From: Sporomusaceae bacterium
GTDB lineage: Bacteria > Bacillota_C > Negativicutes > Sporomusales_B > UBA7701
Direction: 5' to 3'
Assembly: GCA_022839045.1 (NCBI GenBank)
Contig: JALHDI010000086.1
Location: 23,647-35,579 of the forward strand
Length of the DNA: 11,933 nt
The notes beneath the pieces are model-generated. The model made no database searches, had not been told where the DNA came from, and was given only the letters and a program-made list of their open reading frames with translations. The position numbers and the translations under genes were made by a program. Below are positions 3,936 to 10,893 of the stretch, one piece after another (the stretch's first letter is position 1; each line of letters opens with the position of its first letter).

Positions 3936-4559
3936 TCAATCCAATGGTATAGTCAGCCTCGCTCCGATCCGTATCTTACTGCTGCGGTCGGCGTCGTAGC
4001 TCGCCACCGGGCCCAGGTAGCCGGTCGCGCCAAAGACCTGCACTCGCGTCAAATAGGCCACGTCGGCGGCATTGCGGTAGACGGTCACTTCAAGCATGCG
4101 CTTGGGGTATGCCTTGATATTATATACGTTCAGGTTGACCGGCTCCTCCGGCTTCGGCTTGTCCGGGGGCTTGTCCGGCTTCGCCGGATCCGTGACAATC
4201 TGCAGATGCGCCCCGGTCTGCTGCTGGACGCTGGCCAGCGCCTGCGTCATCCCCGCGCCGGTAGTCTGGATGGTCTGGTCAGGTGGCCGCATCTTCGCCT
4301 CCTGGACTGCCTGGGCGACCTCCGCGGCTTGTCCGGGGGAGATATGCACCTTGGCGTTATTCGCGGCTGACTGGACGCCCTGCGGCGTTTCGGCTTGCTG
4401 CTGCGGCATGTAGGTGACCGGCTGAGGCTTGGCAAAGTGGTTGTATGCCCACACGCCGGCGGCGATAAAGAGGACAAAGAAAACGGCGGCCAGAATCACC
4501 CGGCCGCCGTATTTGCTTTTGATAGCTGCCCATCCATGGGCATTGCCGCTGTCACTCAC
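3936..4559 (-). CDS. Membrane-anchored Pro/Lys-rich protein, possible spanin-like lysis protein (207 aa)
   Basis: Last gene of the late operon, directly after the amidase. The start is GTG at 4559, abutting the amidase stop, with GGGGGTGG upstream. Domains: a short polar N-terminus; one transmembrane helix at residues 20-40 (RVILAAVFFVLFIAAGVWAY) that would leave the rest outside the cytoplasm; a Gln/Ala-rich helical stretch (50-120); a hinge rich in Pro, Lys and Glu (125-140, KPDKPPDKPKPEEP); and a beta-rich C-terminal domain (142-207) ending IRIGARLTIPLD. I recognise no named family. Placement after holin-like and endolysin genes, with this TM, linker and external-domain plan, resembles an inner-membrane spanin, needed only if the host has an outer membrane. 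A cell-surface or structural role is possible. Confidence 0.85.
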   Translation of the reverse strand: MSDSGNAHGWAAIKSKYGGRVILAAVFFVLFIAAGVWAYNHFAKPQPVTYMPQQQAETPQGVQSAANNAKVHISPGQAAEVAQAVQEAKMRPPDQTIQTTGAGMTQALASVQQQTGAHLQIVTDPAKPDKPPDKPKPEEPVNLNVYNIKAYPKRMLEVTVYRNAADVAYLTRVQVFGATGYLGPVASYDADRSSKIRIGARLTIPLD

Positions 4560-5075
4560 CTACGCCACCCCCTGGGCCAACGACTCAGCCACCTGCTGCC
4601 GGATCTGCGGCAGGATGGCATACAGCATATCCCCCGGACAGTCAGTAGACGTCCAGTCGCGGTGGCCGCTTATCACAGGTTTCCCGTTCGGAAGCACGCC
4701 CAGCGGGTCGAAACCGTACTTTTCGCAGTCGTCGGCCGCCGCAGCGACGATGGACTGCATCTGCGCGTCAGTCGGCAACTGACCGCCGAAACTGCCAGAT
4801 AAATGATACCCCAGCGTGTAGCTGTTTGCCCCTGGGCAATGAGCTCCTTGGCAGTCCTCCGGCCGGCCGCGCTCGATGTCGCCGCCCTTGCGGAAAATCT
4901 TGTGATACCCGATGTGAGCCCAGCCGTTTTCGTTTACGTGCCAGCCGTAAATCTGCTCGGCCGAGGCGTCGATGTCGTAATTTCCAGTGTGGTGGATAAC
5001 GATGCCCCTTACCTCAGTCATGGGCGTCATCTCACGAGCGGGCGCCAGGCCCGTCTCGATTATCTCAACTCGCAT
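4560..5075 (-). CDS. Endolysin: N-acetylmuramoyl-L-alanine amidase type 2 (171 aa)
   Basis: Zinc amidase of the PGRP/T7-lysozyme (Amidase_2) fold; it cuts the bond between N-acetylmuramic acid and L-alanine in peptidoglycan to release phage. Motifs: VIHHTG with zinc ligand His28, IGYHKIF with the catalytic-type Tyr57, and SGHRDWTSTDCPGD with His138 and Cys146 as the other ligands. The domain fills the protein, with no separate wall-binding domain and no signal peptide, so export through a holin is expected. The ATG at 5075 overlaps the stop of the upstream membrane-protein gene by one base (TAATG) and has GGGAGGGAG upstream. It is followed at once by the anchored Pro-rich protein. The lysis cassette order is XhlA-like, membrane protein, amidase, anchored protein. 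Confidence 0.93.
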   Translation of the reverse strand: MRVEIIETGLAPAREMTPMTEVRGIVIHHTGNYDIDASAEQIYGWHVNENGWAHIGYHKIFRKGGDIERGRPEDCQGAHCPGANSYTLGYHLSGSFGGQLPTDAQMQSIVAAAADDCEKYGFDPLGVLPNGKPVISGHRDWTSTDCPGDMLYAILPQIRQQVAESLAQGVA

Positions 5076-5506
5076 TATGCTCCCTCCCCTGGGTTGTCGC
5101 TCGGTGCGGCCGGAGCCGCCGGTGCGGCCGCCTGGTGCAGGTCATCGATGCCGGTCGCGACCTGCATCTGGCGGATGATCGCAACCTCAGCGTCGATAAT
5201 CCATCCTATGACGGCCGCCGGCGGATAGATACGCCACCGGTTTAGTGTCGGCCAGAACATGAGCTGTTGGAACTGGCTAATCGCCAGCAAGCGCTTCGCC
5301 GGGATCTCCATATCGTCGCAGCCGCGGTCGATCTCGAAAAGGATTTTGTGCAGGGCTGTTTTGAAGCGCCCCTGGGGCAGCCCCTTGATTTTGACGTACA
5401 GCGCCATGGTGGCCAGCACCATGACGTTGATGGCCGCAAAAACAATGAGCAGCGCCCACGCCAGGTGCTGCTCAAGCCAGGTTACAACAACAGTAATCAG
5501 TTCCAT
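5075..5506 (-). CDS. Lysis-cassette membrane protein, candidate holin (143 aa)
   Basis: The ATG at 5506 has GGAGAGGA four bases upstream. The protein has a strong transmembrane helix at residues 15-38 (HLAWALLIVFAAINVMVLAT and on), a basic/amphipathic central region (39-92) and a second hydrophobic stretch at about 94-112 (YPPAAVIGWIIDAEVAII). The C-terminal tail is low complexity, rich in Ala and Pro. No named holin family is recognised, but its position between the XhlA-like gene and the amidase, with one-base overlap to the latter, makes a holin or holin partner likely. The long cytoplasmic-type middle segment is unusual for a holin; it could instead be an accessory membrane protein. Confidence 0.85.
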   Translation of the reverse strand: MELITVVVTWLEQHLAWALLIVFAAINVMVLATMALYVKIKGLPQGRFKTALHKILFEIDRGCDDMEIPAKRLLAISQFQQLMFWPTLNRWRIYPPAAVIGWIIDAEVAIIRQMQVATGIDDLHQAAAPAAPAAPSDNPGEGA

Positions 5507-5520
5507 GATATCCTCTCCTC

Positions 5521-5799
5521 TCAGTGGCCACGGGAAAACCAGATAGAAACCCCTATCCCGAAGATCGATACGATGCCGGAAACGACGAAGGCCACCCCTG
5601 CAATAAATCCGGAGGAGTGGGCCTTCTGGTTTCTCAGGCTTTCAACGGCGGCGAGCACTTTGGGTATCTCCTTAGTGTGCTCCTCAACCCGCCCCAGCCG
5701 CTCAGAAACCTTTCCGATATCTTTATTCATTGTGGACAGCTCCCTGTCCATCTGACCGTGCAGGACGCAGACCTCGTGTTCTCCGCCCACCTCTCCCAC
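5521..5799 (-). CDS. XhlA-like haemolysin/lysis protein (92 aa)
   Basis: Matches the plan of the XhlA family of PBSX-like phages: a charged N-terminal helix predicted as coiled coil (about 15-58, with repeated Leu/Val spacing in MDRELSTMNKDIGKVSERLG and following), then one C-terminal transmembrane helix (64-88, FIAGVAFVVSGIVSIFGIGV) and a short basic end. In PBSX, XhlA works with the holin XhlB and amidase XlyA to lyse the cell. The start is uncertain: GTG at 5799 follows AGGAAAGAG; a second in-frame GTG lies four codons in, and the first ATG is Met17. It starts 11 bases past the stop of the DUF4376 gene and is followed by the candidate holin. Confidence 0.8.
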   Translation of the reverse strand: MGEVGGEHEVCVLHGQMDRELSTMNKDIGKVSERLGRVEEHTKEIPKVLAAVESLRNQKAHSSGFIAGVAFVVSGIVSIFGIGVSIWFSRGH

Positions 5800-5810
5800 C
5801 CTCTTTCCTA

Positions 5811-6350
5811 TTACTCCGTCCAGGTCGGTAGCGCCTCGATCTCCGCCGCCGTGGCACCGGCGTCCAGGGCAGTGTCGACAGCCGCCTTGAGCGTCCGGGC
5901 CGCCTGGTGCAGACCATCGGAGTGCGTCGCCAGAGCCGCCGCCAGACTGAGGAGTTGCTGAGCGTCAAGGTCGATGGTCGTGTTGTCTGCGCATGTCCAG
6001 GTAACGGTAAAGGTGCCGCTGGTCAGGATGGCGGCAACAGCCGTGTTGACTGCGGCGTTTATGCGAATTACGCTGGTCTGATCGCTGTCGAAGGTTTTGT
6101 CGAGATAGGTGAAGCCAAGCTGTTCTCTCCGATCCCGCTCCGCGTTGATGGCTACGCGCTTGGCGGCGGCGGCAGTTTCCGGCGACTGCCCGGCAGGCTG
6201 AATAAACGATTCGCCATCGTGGAGCCACCCCTGCTCAACTTCATCGGAGCACGATCTAAACTGCGCCACAATTTCCGCTGTAAACCTGCCTGCGGGGTCG
6301 ATATCCGTTACCTCAGCTACTCTGCCGTTTTCTATCCTTGCCCATTTCAT
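5811..6350 (-). CDS. Tail-fibre-associated DUF4376 protein (179 aa)
   Basis: The start is the ATG at 6350, with TAGGAGGG overlapping the fibre gene stop; the longer frame to 6434 lies inside the fibre gene. Residues 1-60 (MKWARIENGRVAEVTDIDP and on) resemble the short N-terminal module of many tail-fibre assembly or tail-tip proteins. A helical Ala/Arg-rich linker follows, and then from about 85 to 179 a DUF4376-like domain: GFTYLDKTFDSDQTSVIRIN, a beta segment (FTVTWTCADNTTIDLDAQQL) and a helical end. Such genes usually lie just downstream of the fibre gene in phages of both Gram types and probably chaperone or cap the fibre. Molecular function is not established for the family as far as I know. 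Confidence 0.8.
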   Translation of the reverse strand: MKWARIENGRVAEVTDIDPAGRFTAEIVAQFRSCSDEVEQGWLHDGESFIQPAGQSPETAAAAKRVAINAERDRREQLGFTYLDKTFDSDQTSVIRINAAVNTAVAAILTSGTFTVTWTCADNTTIDLDAQQLLSLAAALATHSDGLHQAARTLKAAVDTALDAGATAAEIEALPTWTE

Positions 6351-6363
6351 CGCCCTTTCCCTC

Positions 6364-7491
6364 CTACCACCAAATTCCGACAACACCGTCGCCGCCACGA
6401 CCACCGGCATAGGCTGCTCCGACGCCCCAGGCATCCGCGCCGCTACCGCCTTCTCCTAATACGCCATTATTGCCGGGCGCATTATCAGCCGGCAATGCGC
6501 CGCCACTTAGAATAGACGCGCCGCCAGGCGGTCCAAAAGCCGACGAGCCTTGGTGATCAACGCTGTCAGCTCTACCACCCCATCCGTTGCCATTAATGTC
6601 GCCACCTGTTCCGTATCCTCCTCTGCCGCCAAGGCCGTTCGTAACCCCTGACCCGGCAGTTCCGTTCGCCTGGGAACCACCGATGCCCCCTGTTGCGGAA
6701 CAATGGGCACCGAACGACGATGTCCCCCCATTTCCTCCGATGGTTGGAGTATTTGTTCCCGGCGTGCCGCCGGCCCCCACCGTTACAGTTATGGTTTCGC
6801 TTTTGTTCAAATATACGCGTTTCCTGGCATACCCTCCGCCGCCCCCGGAACCAGAAACTGCGACATTGGAGGTGTATTTTGCCCCGCCCCCGCCGGCGCC
6901 CGCGCCGACAACCAGAATGTCATAATAGCCGTCAACCGGAGCGACGAAGGTATGGGTGCCAGGGGTGGTATAAATCTGAAATTGGTTATTCTTATGAATG
7001 CTTGTGTCGTTAACATGCTCGTTAAACAACGCCAGAGAGACGAACACCGCCGGCTCGTTGATCGTCGCCGTCACCGTGGCCGAGCTGCTGATCGCTACCA
7101 CGATATCGATGACCTGTTCGACAACTACGGCGCCGCCGCCGGCCGGCAGGTAATCGCACTCGCTGCCGGCGTTGGCAACCGAGTAGAGGATCTCGCCCTC
7201 GTCGGGATCAGTGGCGAACAGCCCGACCTCACGCACAAAAAAGCCGGTAGCAAGACCGGTGTTTGTGAGCGTCCCCCGAACCCGCCAGGTTCCATCCCCC
7301 TGCGAGGTGACTGATTCGATGTTGACGATGAGCTTCGGGCTGACCAGGTCCGTCAGTGCCTCCAGAGTACCCCCCACGGGCAGCGTGCCGTCACCCAGCT
7401 TGATTTTAGTAAACGCGGCCGTCGTGCCGGCCTGGATCTTCGTCTGCAGATCGACGCCGAGGGTCGTCAGCGTCATGCCGTTGAATGCCAT
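6364..7491 (-). CDS. Tail fibre (receptor-binding) protein with glycine-rich tip (375 aa)
   Basis: The start is the ATG at 7491, overlapping the stop of gene I (GTGATGG), with GGAGGT six bases upstream. Residues 1-150 match the tail-collar-fibre (DUF3751-like) N-terminal domain that plugs into the baseplate: an early IKLGDG, then REVGLFATDPDEGEILYSVA and DYLPAGGG. After a linker (LFNEHVNDTSIHKNNQF) comes a beta segment (IYTTPGTHTFVAPVDGYYDI) and from about 195 to the end a glycine-rich domain with many GGxG and GGNGG runs, ending GVVGIWW. Glycine-rich tips of this kind make polyglycine-type folds in other phage adhesins and carry host specificity. The C-terminal third is thus probably the receptor-binding part and the most variable gene segment in the window. 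Confidence 0.88.
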   Translation of the reverse strand: MAFNGMTLTTLGVDLQTKIQAGTTAAFTKIKLGDGTLPVGGTLEALTDLVSPKLIVNIESVTSQGDGTWRVRGTLTNTGLATGFFVREVGLFATDPDEGEILYSVANAGSECDYLPAGGGAVVVEQVIDIVVAISSSATVTATINEPAVFVSLALFNEHVNDTSIHKNNQFQIYTTPGTHTFVAPVDGYYDILVVGAGAGGGGAKYTSNVAVSGSGGGGGYARKRVYLNKSETITVTVGAGGTPGTNTPTIGGNGGTSSFGAHCSATGGIGGSQANGTAGSGVTNGLGGRGGYGTGGDINGNGWGGRADSVDHQGSSAFGPPGGASILSGGALPADNAPGNNGVLGEGGSGADAWGVGAAYAGGRGGDGVVGIWW

Positions 7492-8135
7492 CACGATACC
7501 TCCAAACTCAGTATTTTGCCACTATGCAGCGCGCCGCCGAAACGCTCTGGGCCACTTACCGCGCCCATGGTAAACGCGACAGGATACAGTGTGAGCGTAC
7601 GGCCAAAATGCTGTGCGGAACCGAAGAAGATAGTGCCCGACCAGGTTCGCCGGATCGTCACACTCTCCAGCCATGAACGCACGTTTTTTGCGGCGTCGAT
7701 AACTTTAACCAGGCGGTCATATAGGGTCGTATCGGTTATCACTGCTTCCGTCTCCACCCGGAAGTGATATGGTTGGCCGCCGTACTCAAACCATTCGGTG
7801 ACGACACCGGCGCTGAACACGGTTGACACCATTTCTTGCACTGCGCCCGAGGTTCCTTTCCGCCGATGCCAGGGAATCGACTGCCGGACCAGTGCGCGTT
7901 TCTTTGCGAGCGGCAGCGTTGGCTCGTAGAAATCCACGTGCCACTGCCAGGCCAGGAGATCGATCACATCCTCGGGCAGCTCGTCGATCCGCGATATCAG
8001 CAGCACCGACGGGATGGCCGCCGTCACGGCCTGCAATTCTCCCTCAAGCGCCGCCGCGGCCGCCTGGACCTCGGGATCATCCCGGATACTGGGAGGCACC
8101 AGGTCGATCAGTCTGATTGCCGTAATATCAACCAT
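7491..8135 (-). CDS. I: Baseplate wedge/tail protein I (gpI family, 214 aa)
   Basis: Member of the phage tail protein I family (P2 gpI). It opens with LIDLVPPSIRDDPEVQAAAA, followed by LLISRIDELPEDVIDLLAWQ and WHVDFYEPTLPLAKKRALVR, then WHRRKGTSGAVQEMVSTVF, all family hallmarks. It joins the fibre to the baseplate wedge. The C-terminal third (TFFGSAQHFG-like region to the end) is more variable. The start at 8135 overlaps the J stop by eight bases, with GGAGGG seven bases upstream, and its own stop overlaps the fibre start, so J, I and fibre are translationally coupled. Length is normal. Confidence 0.92.
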   Translation of the reverse strand: MVDITAIRLIDLVPPSIRDDPEVQAAAAALEGELQAVTAAIPSVLLISRIDELPEDVIDLLAWQWHVDFYEPTLPLAKKRALVRQSIPWHRRKGTSGAVQEMVSTVFSAGVVTEWFEYGGQPYHFRVETEAVITDTTLYDRLVKVIDAAKNVRSWLESVTIRRTWSGTIFFGSAQHFGRTLTLYPVAFTMGAVSGPERFGGALHSGKILSLEVS

Positions 8136-9243
8136 CGGTCAACCCTCCGAAGCTCGCGGCGACGGTCCCGGCCACAGCCACCTGGTAGACTTCCAGCGCC
8201 GTGAAAACCGGCAGCGTAACTTCTACCCGGTCGGCGCCGGCCGCCCGTACCCGCCAGATCAGCTCCGATGGATTGACGTCCCGGCCCAGCTTGGATTTCT
8301 GCCAGAGCGCATATTCGGCCACCGCCTTGGCGACCGCTGTCTGAATCGCCGCGCTCTGCGTAGCCTTGTCTTTATGGATGTAATATACCATCTCCACATC
8401 GTAGTTCACGACCTCGGGCGCCAATACCGACAACTGATCAGTCAGTGGCCGCACCGGATTGGCACTACAGACCGCCCACACCGCGTCCAGGATTTCCGTT
8501 CCGGGGATCCCCCCGCCTTTCAGCAGCGGCCGCAGCTCCACTTCTCCGGGAGCCGGGCTGCGTACCGACACGTCCACAATCGTCTGCGAGGCCGACTTGG
8601 CCCAAAACAGATATGCTCCCTCCGGGCCGGCCGTCGAAAACGACTCCGGTGCCAGGCGGATACGCTCACGGTAAGGGTCATCTTTTTCGCGTTCTGCGCC
8701 GCCCTCGCTCTCGGTTATATTGGCGATCGACTGCACCCAGGGCAGCGGATCGACCAACTGATTGATCTGGCCGGGAACATAGCCGTTGCCAACATCACCG
8801 GTAACAAGACACTCGGCCGGCGCGTCTCCGTAAAGGTCGCCAGCCGGAATGGTTATCGGGTTCGATACCTGGAATACCACGCCGTTGGCCGTCGTCCCGC
8901 GGATACCGGCCGGGACGGTCACCACCTGGGGTTGCGCGCCCGACAGGGTAAACCGGATGGTCGTCTCCGCCGCCGACGCCTCCAGTCTTGGCACACCGAC
9001 CAGAACGCCCAGGTGATCGAGCTTGTCGCCTTCGGCATATGCCAAGAGGTTCTGCTTAGCCGAGTAATCGATCAGCACCCGCTGCTGGATTATGATTGCA
9101 ACCACAGACTGTAAAAACAGCCGGATAGGGTCGCCCTGGGCGAGGGTCCGGTCGGTGATGGCTTCGTACATGGTGATGACCGAGGCCTCGATGTTGGCGG
9201 CGTCGGTATCGACAAAACTGATTGACGGCAGATTGGCAAGCAT
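8128..9243 (-). CDS. J: Baseplate J-like protein (371 aa)
   Basis: Baseplate wedge protein of the gpJ / T4 gp6 family, forming the outer ring of the contractile-tail baseplate. Visible hallmarks: an N-terminal helical domain with ITDRTLAQGDPIRLFLQSVV, a conserved DKLDHLGVLVGVPRLEASAA, the beta domain VTVPAGIRGTTANGVVFQVS, GDVGNGYVPGQINQLVDPLP, and the E-R-x-x-DDPYRERIRLAPESFSTAGPEGAY signature at about 190-225. The C-terminal half (ELRPLLKGGGIPGTEILDAV, AVAEYALWQKSKLGRDVNPS) is typical too. The start at 9243 has GGAGGG five bases upstream and lies one base past the U-like stop. Full length; no anomalies. Confidence 0.95.
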   Translation of the reverse strand: MLANLPSISFVDTDAANIEASVITMYEAITDRTLAQGDPIRLFLQSVVAIIIQQRVLIDYSAKQNLLAYAEGDKLDHLGVLVGVPRLEASAAETTIRFTLSGAQPQVVTVPAGIRGTTANGVVFQVSNPITIPAGDLYGDAPAECLVTGDVGNGYVPGQINQLVDPLPWVQSIANITESEGGAEREKDDPYRERIRLAPESFSTAGPEGAYLFWAKSASQTIVDVSVRSPAPGEVELRPLLKGGGIPGTEILDAVWAVCSANPVRPLTDQLSVLAPEVVNYDVEMVYYIHKDKATQSAAIQTAVAKAVAEYALWQKSKLGRDVNPSELIWRVRAAGADRVEVTLPVFTALEVYQVAVAGTVAASFGGLTDG

Positions 9244-9244
9244 G

Positions 9245-10084
9245 CTATCCCTCCTTCAGCTGCTGCGCCATCAGCAGCACCGTACCGGCCGCCCTGGCGC
9301 CGTAGATGGCCTTTGCCGTGGACGGCTTGTCCACCCCGGTGCTGTTTCCGACAGCTTCCAGGACAGTCATTGCCGTGTCCAGGGGGGCGCTGCGGGAGTT
9401 TATCACCAGATTAGCCACATCCAGGCCCACCCGGCTGTAGCTGGCGGTAGCCGTGGCCGGTATGACGCCGCCCTGCAAAACCTGCGTGGCCGACAGAATA
9501 GACTCCAGACCGGTTATGGCCAGAGCAGGATCGCGTACTCCGTTGACAGCCATGGCCGCCAGGTCGCTCAGATTTTGCAGCGACATTCCCGCTTGCTGCG
9601 CCTGGGTCTCGACCGCGGCCGCAACCTGAGCGGTCTTTTCTTCCTGCACGGCCGCTGTATCCGTCGTTTTCAGCACCTTGGCATTGGAGTCCGGCTCGAC
9701 GTAATATTCCTTCGAGTCGACGTCTACCGCGATATAGAAAACGTTGCCCTTATTGTCAATATGCCGCCAGGCCTCGCTGACGTTCTCGACGGCAAAATCC
9801 CCCAAAGTCGTGCCGCCGATAACCAGCGGATGATACTCGCCTTTTTGCACGATTTCCCGGAGCTGCTTTACCTCGTTCAGGGGGTTCAGCCCGTGAAACG
9901 CCGAAAAAACGACCTGGAAGGAGACTTCATCCAGGCCGGGGGATATGAATTCCAGCTTTGCCTTCTGGCTGATGATGTCGTGCTGCTCGAACTTGGCCGA
10001 CGTCTTGCGGCTGAAATCGTCGAAGGTCCGGGTTTTCTCGGCCGACACCTCGAAGGTTACCGGGCCGAACGTGCCGATGCTCAT
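9245..10084 (-). CDS. Phage tail protein of the P2 gpU family with C-terminal extension (279 aa)
   Basis: Residues 1-125 resemble P2 gpU-type tail proteins: IGTFGPVTFEVSAEKTRTFD, then KLEFISPGLDEVSFQVVFSA, LREIVQKGEYHPLVIGGTTL, and a beta strand pattern ending NVFYIAVDVDSKEYYV. Residues 135-279 form an Ala-rich helical extension (VQEEKTAQVAAAVETQAQQA and on) not found in short gpU proteins. In P2, gpU is linked to tail termination and lies upstream of X and D; here the gene is between W and J, so its role may differ. The ATG at 10084 has GGAGTG upstream and the gene ends in the ribosome binding site of J. The gpU assignment is by pattern only. Confidence 0.75.
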   Translation of the reverse strand: MSIGTFGPVTFEVSAEKTRTFDDFSRKTSAKFEQHDIISQKAKLEFISPGLDEVSFQVVFSAFHGLNPLNEVKQLREIVQKGEYHPLVIGGTTLGDFAVENVSEAWRHIDNKGNVFYIAVDVDSKEYYVEPDSNAKVLKTTDTAAVQEEKTAQVAAAVETQAQQAGMSLQNLSDLAAMAVNGVRDPALAITGLESILSATQVLQGGVIPATATASYSRVGLDVANLVINSRSAPLDTAMTVLEAVGNSTGVDKPSTAKAIYGARAAGTVLLMAQQLKEG

Positions 10085-10088
10085 AATC

Positions 10089-10403
10089 TCACTCCTTCCG
10101 TCGCACGCGGACGGTAGGCTGCAGCCGGCCGGCGATGGCGTCGCCGGTAAAACTTACCCGTGTGACCTCCACCCTTGGCTCGAACTTCTGGATGGTCGGC
10201 ACAATCTTGGCAGATAGCTTGGCTTTGACCACAGGAATCGGCAGGTCAACCAATTCAGCATCGAGCCCGAAAGCCCGGTCGAGCGGCACGGAATATACCG
10301 GCGTCGCCAGGATGGTCTTGACGTTCTGTATGATCTCTTCGTCTTCTGTGGCCGGTGCAAAATTGACGGCCACAGTCGATTCCGCCGTGATTTCGAATTC
10401 CAA
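10089..10403 (-). CDS. W: Baseplate wedge protein W (gp25-like, 104 aa)
   Basis: Member of the gpW / T4 gp25-like family: DEEIIQNVKTILATPVYSVP followed by LDRAFGLDAELVDLPIP is the family signature, with a C-terminal EPRVEVTRVSF strand. These proteins form the inner wedge that connects the tube-sheath baseplate and starts sheath assembly. The start chosen is TTG at 10403, with AAGGAGGG about seven bases upstream overlapping the stop of V; the longer frame to 10466 lies inside V. It lies directly between V and the U-like gene, and length agrees with the family. Confidence 0.9.
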   Translation of the reverse strand: MEFEITAESTVAVNFAPATEDEEIIQNVKTILATPVYSVPLDRAFGLDAELVDLPIPVVKAKLSAKIVPTIQKFEPRVEVTRVSFTGDAIAGRLQPTVRVRRKE

Positions 10404-10416
10404 AACCAATCCCTCC

Positions 10417-10893
10417 TTAGGTCGGCGGCCCGGTGGGCCCTCCCGCGTCATTTTCCGGATGCACATGCTGTTTCAGGCTTATCCCGTCGGCGACGACGTC
10501 GCCAGTCACGTTGACGTTGCCAGCCGCGACGATGTTGATCGGGCCTTGCGCGTCTATCGTGAGCGTGTGCGTGCTCCGGTCGTATTCGATGCTGGTGCCG
10601 TCCGAAAACCTCATATGCCGCTTGTTCGGGTCGTTCACCGGCGGCTCGTCGGCGTCAGAATAAATCGTCCCCAGGATAAAGCCCTGGGCGTTGCCGCTGG
10701 GCAGGAACAGGCAGACGACCTGCTCGCCGATGTCCGGCATCCAATAGTCCTTGTTATCCTGGCTGTTACGCGTAACGACATTGAGGTCGTAGGATACCAT
10801 ATCCTGCCGGTCTCCAAACACCACCCTTGCCGTCGCTTTCCCCAGTGACGACACACGACCGACCCGTATCAGATTCTTCAGTACAGGATCCAT
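10417..10893 (-). CDS. V: Baseplate assembly protein V, tail spike (gpV family, 158 aa)
   Basis: Central spike of the contractile tail that pierces the host envelope. The N-terminal OB-fold part (1-80: IRVGRVSSLGKATARVVFGD, DIGEQVVCLFLPSGNAQGFI, LGTIYSDADEPP) is the classic gpV signature. It is followed by a triple beta-helix type region (RFSDGTSIEYDRSTHTLTID, GPINIVAAGNVNVTGDVVAD) and the apex motif HVHPENDAGGPTGPPT. The His-x-His pair is the kind of site that holds the iron ion at the spike tip in P2 gpV. The start is the ATG at 10893, overlapping the D stop (TGATG), with GGAGGG six bases upstream; the longer frame to 10971 lies in D. Slightly shorter than P2 gpV. Confidence 0.93.
   Translation of the reverse strand: MDPVLKNLIRVGRVSSLGKATARVVFGDRQDMVSYDLNVVTRNSQDNKDYWMPDIGEQVVCLFLPSGNAQGFILGTIYSDADEPPVNDPNKRHMRFSDGTSIEYDRSTHTLTIDAQGPINIVAAGNVNVTGDVVADGISLKQHVHPENDAGGPTGPPT

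Noticed and set aside
8014..10117. Long plus-strand open frames over the J and U-like genes (8014-9114, 9092-10117)
   Set aside because: They are antisense to clearly recognisable baseplate genes, have no good ribosome binding sites and give Arg/Pro/His-rich sequence typical of GC-rich shadow frames.
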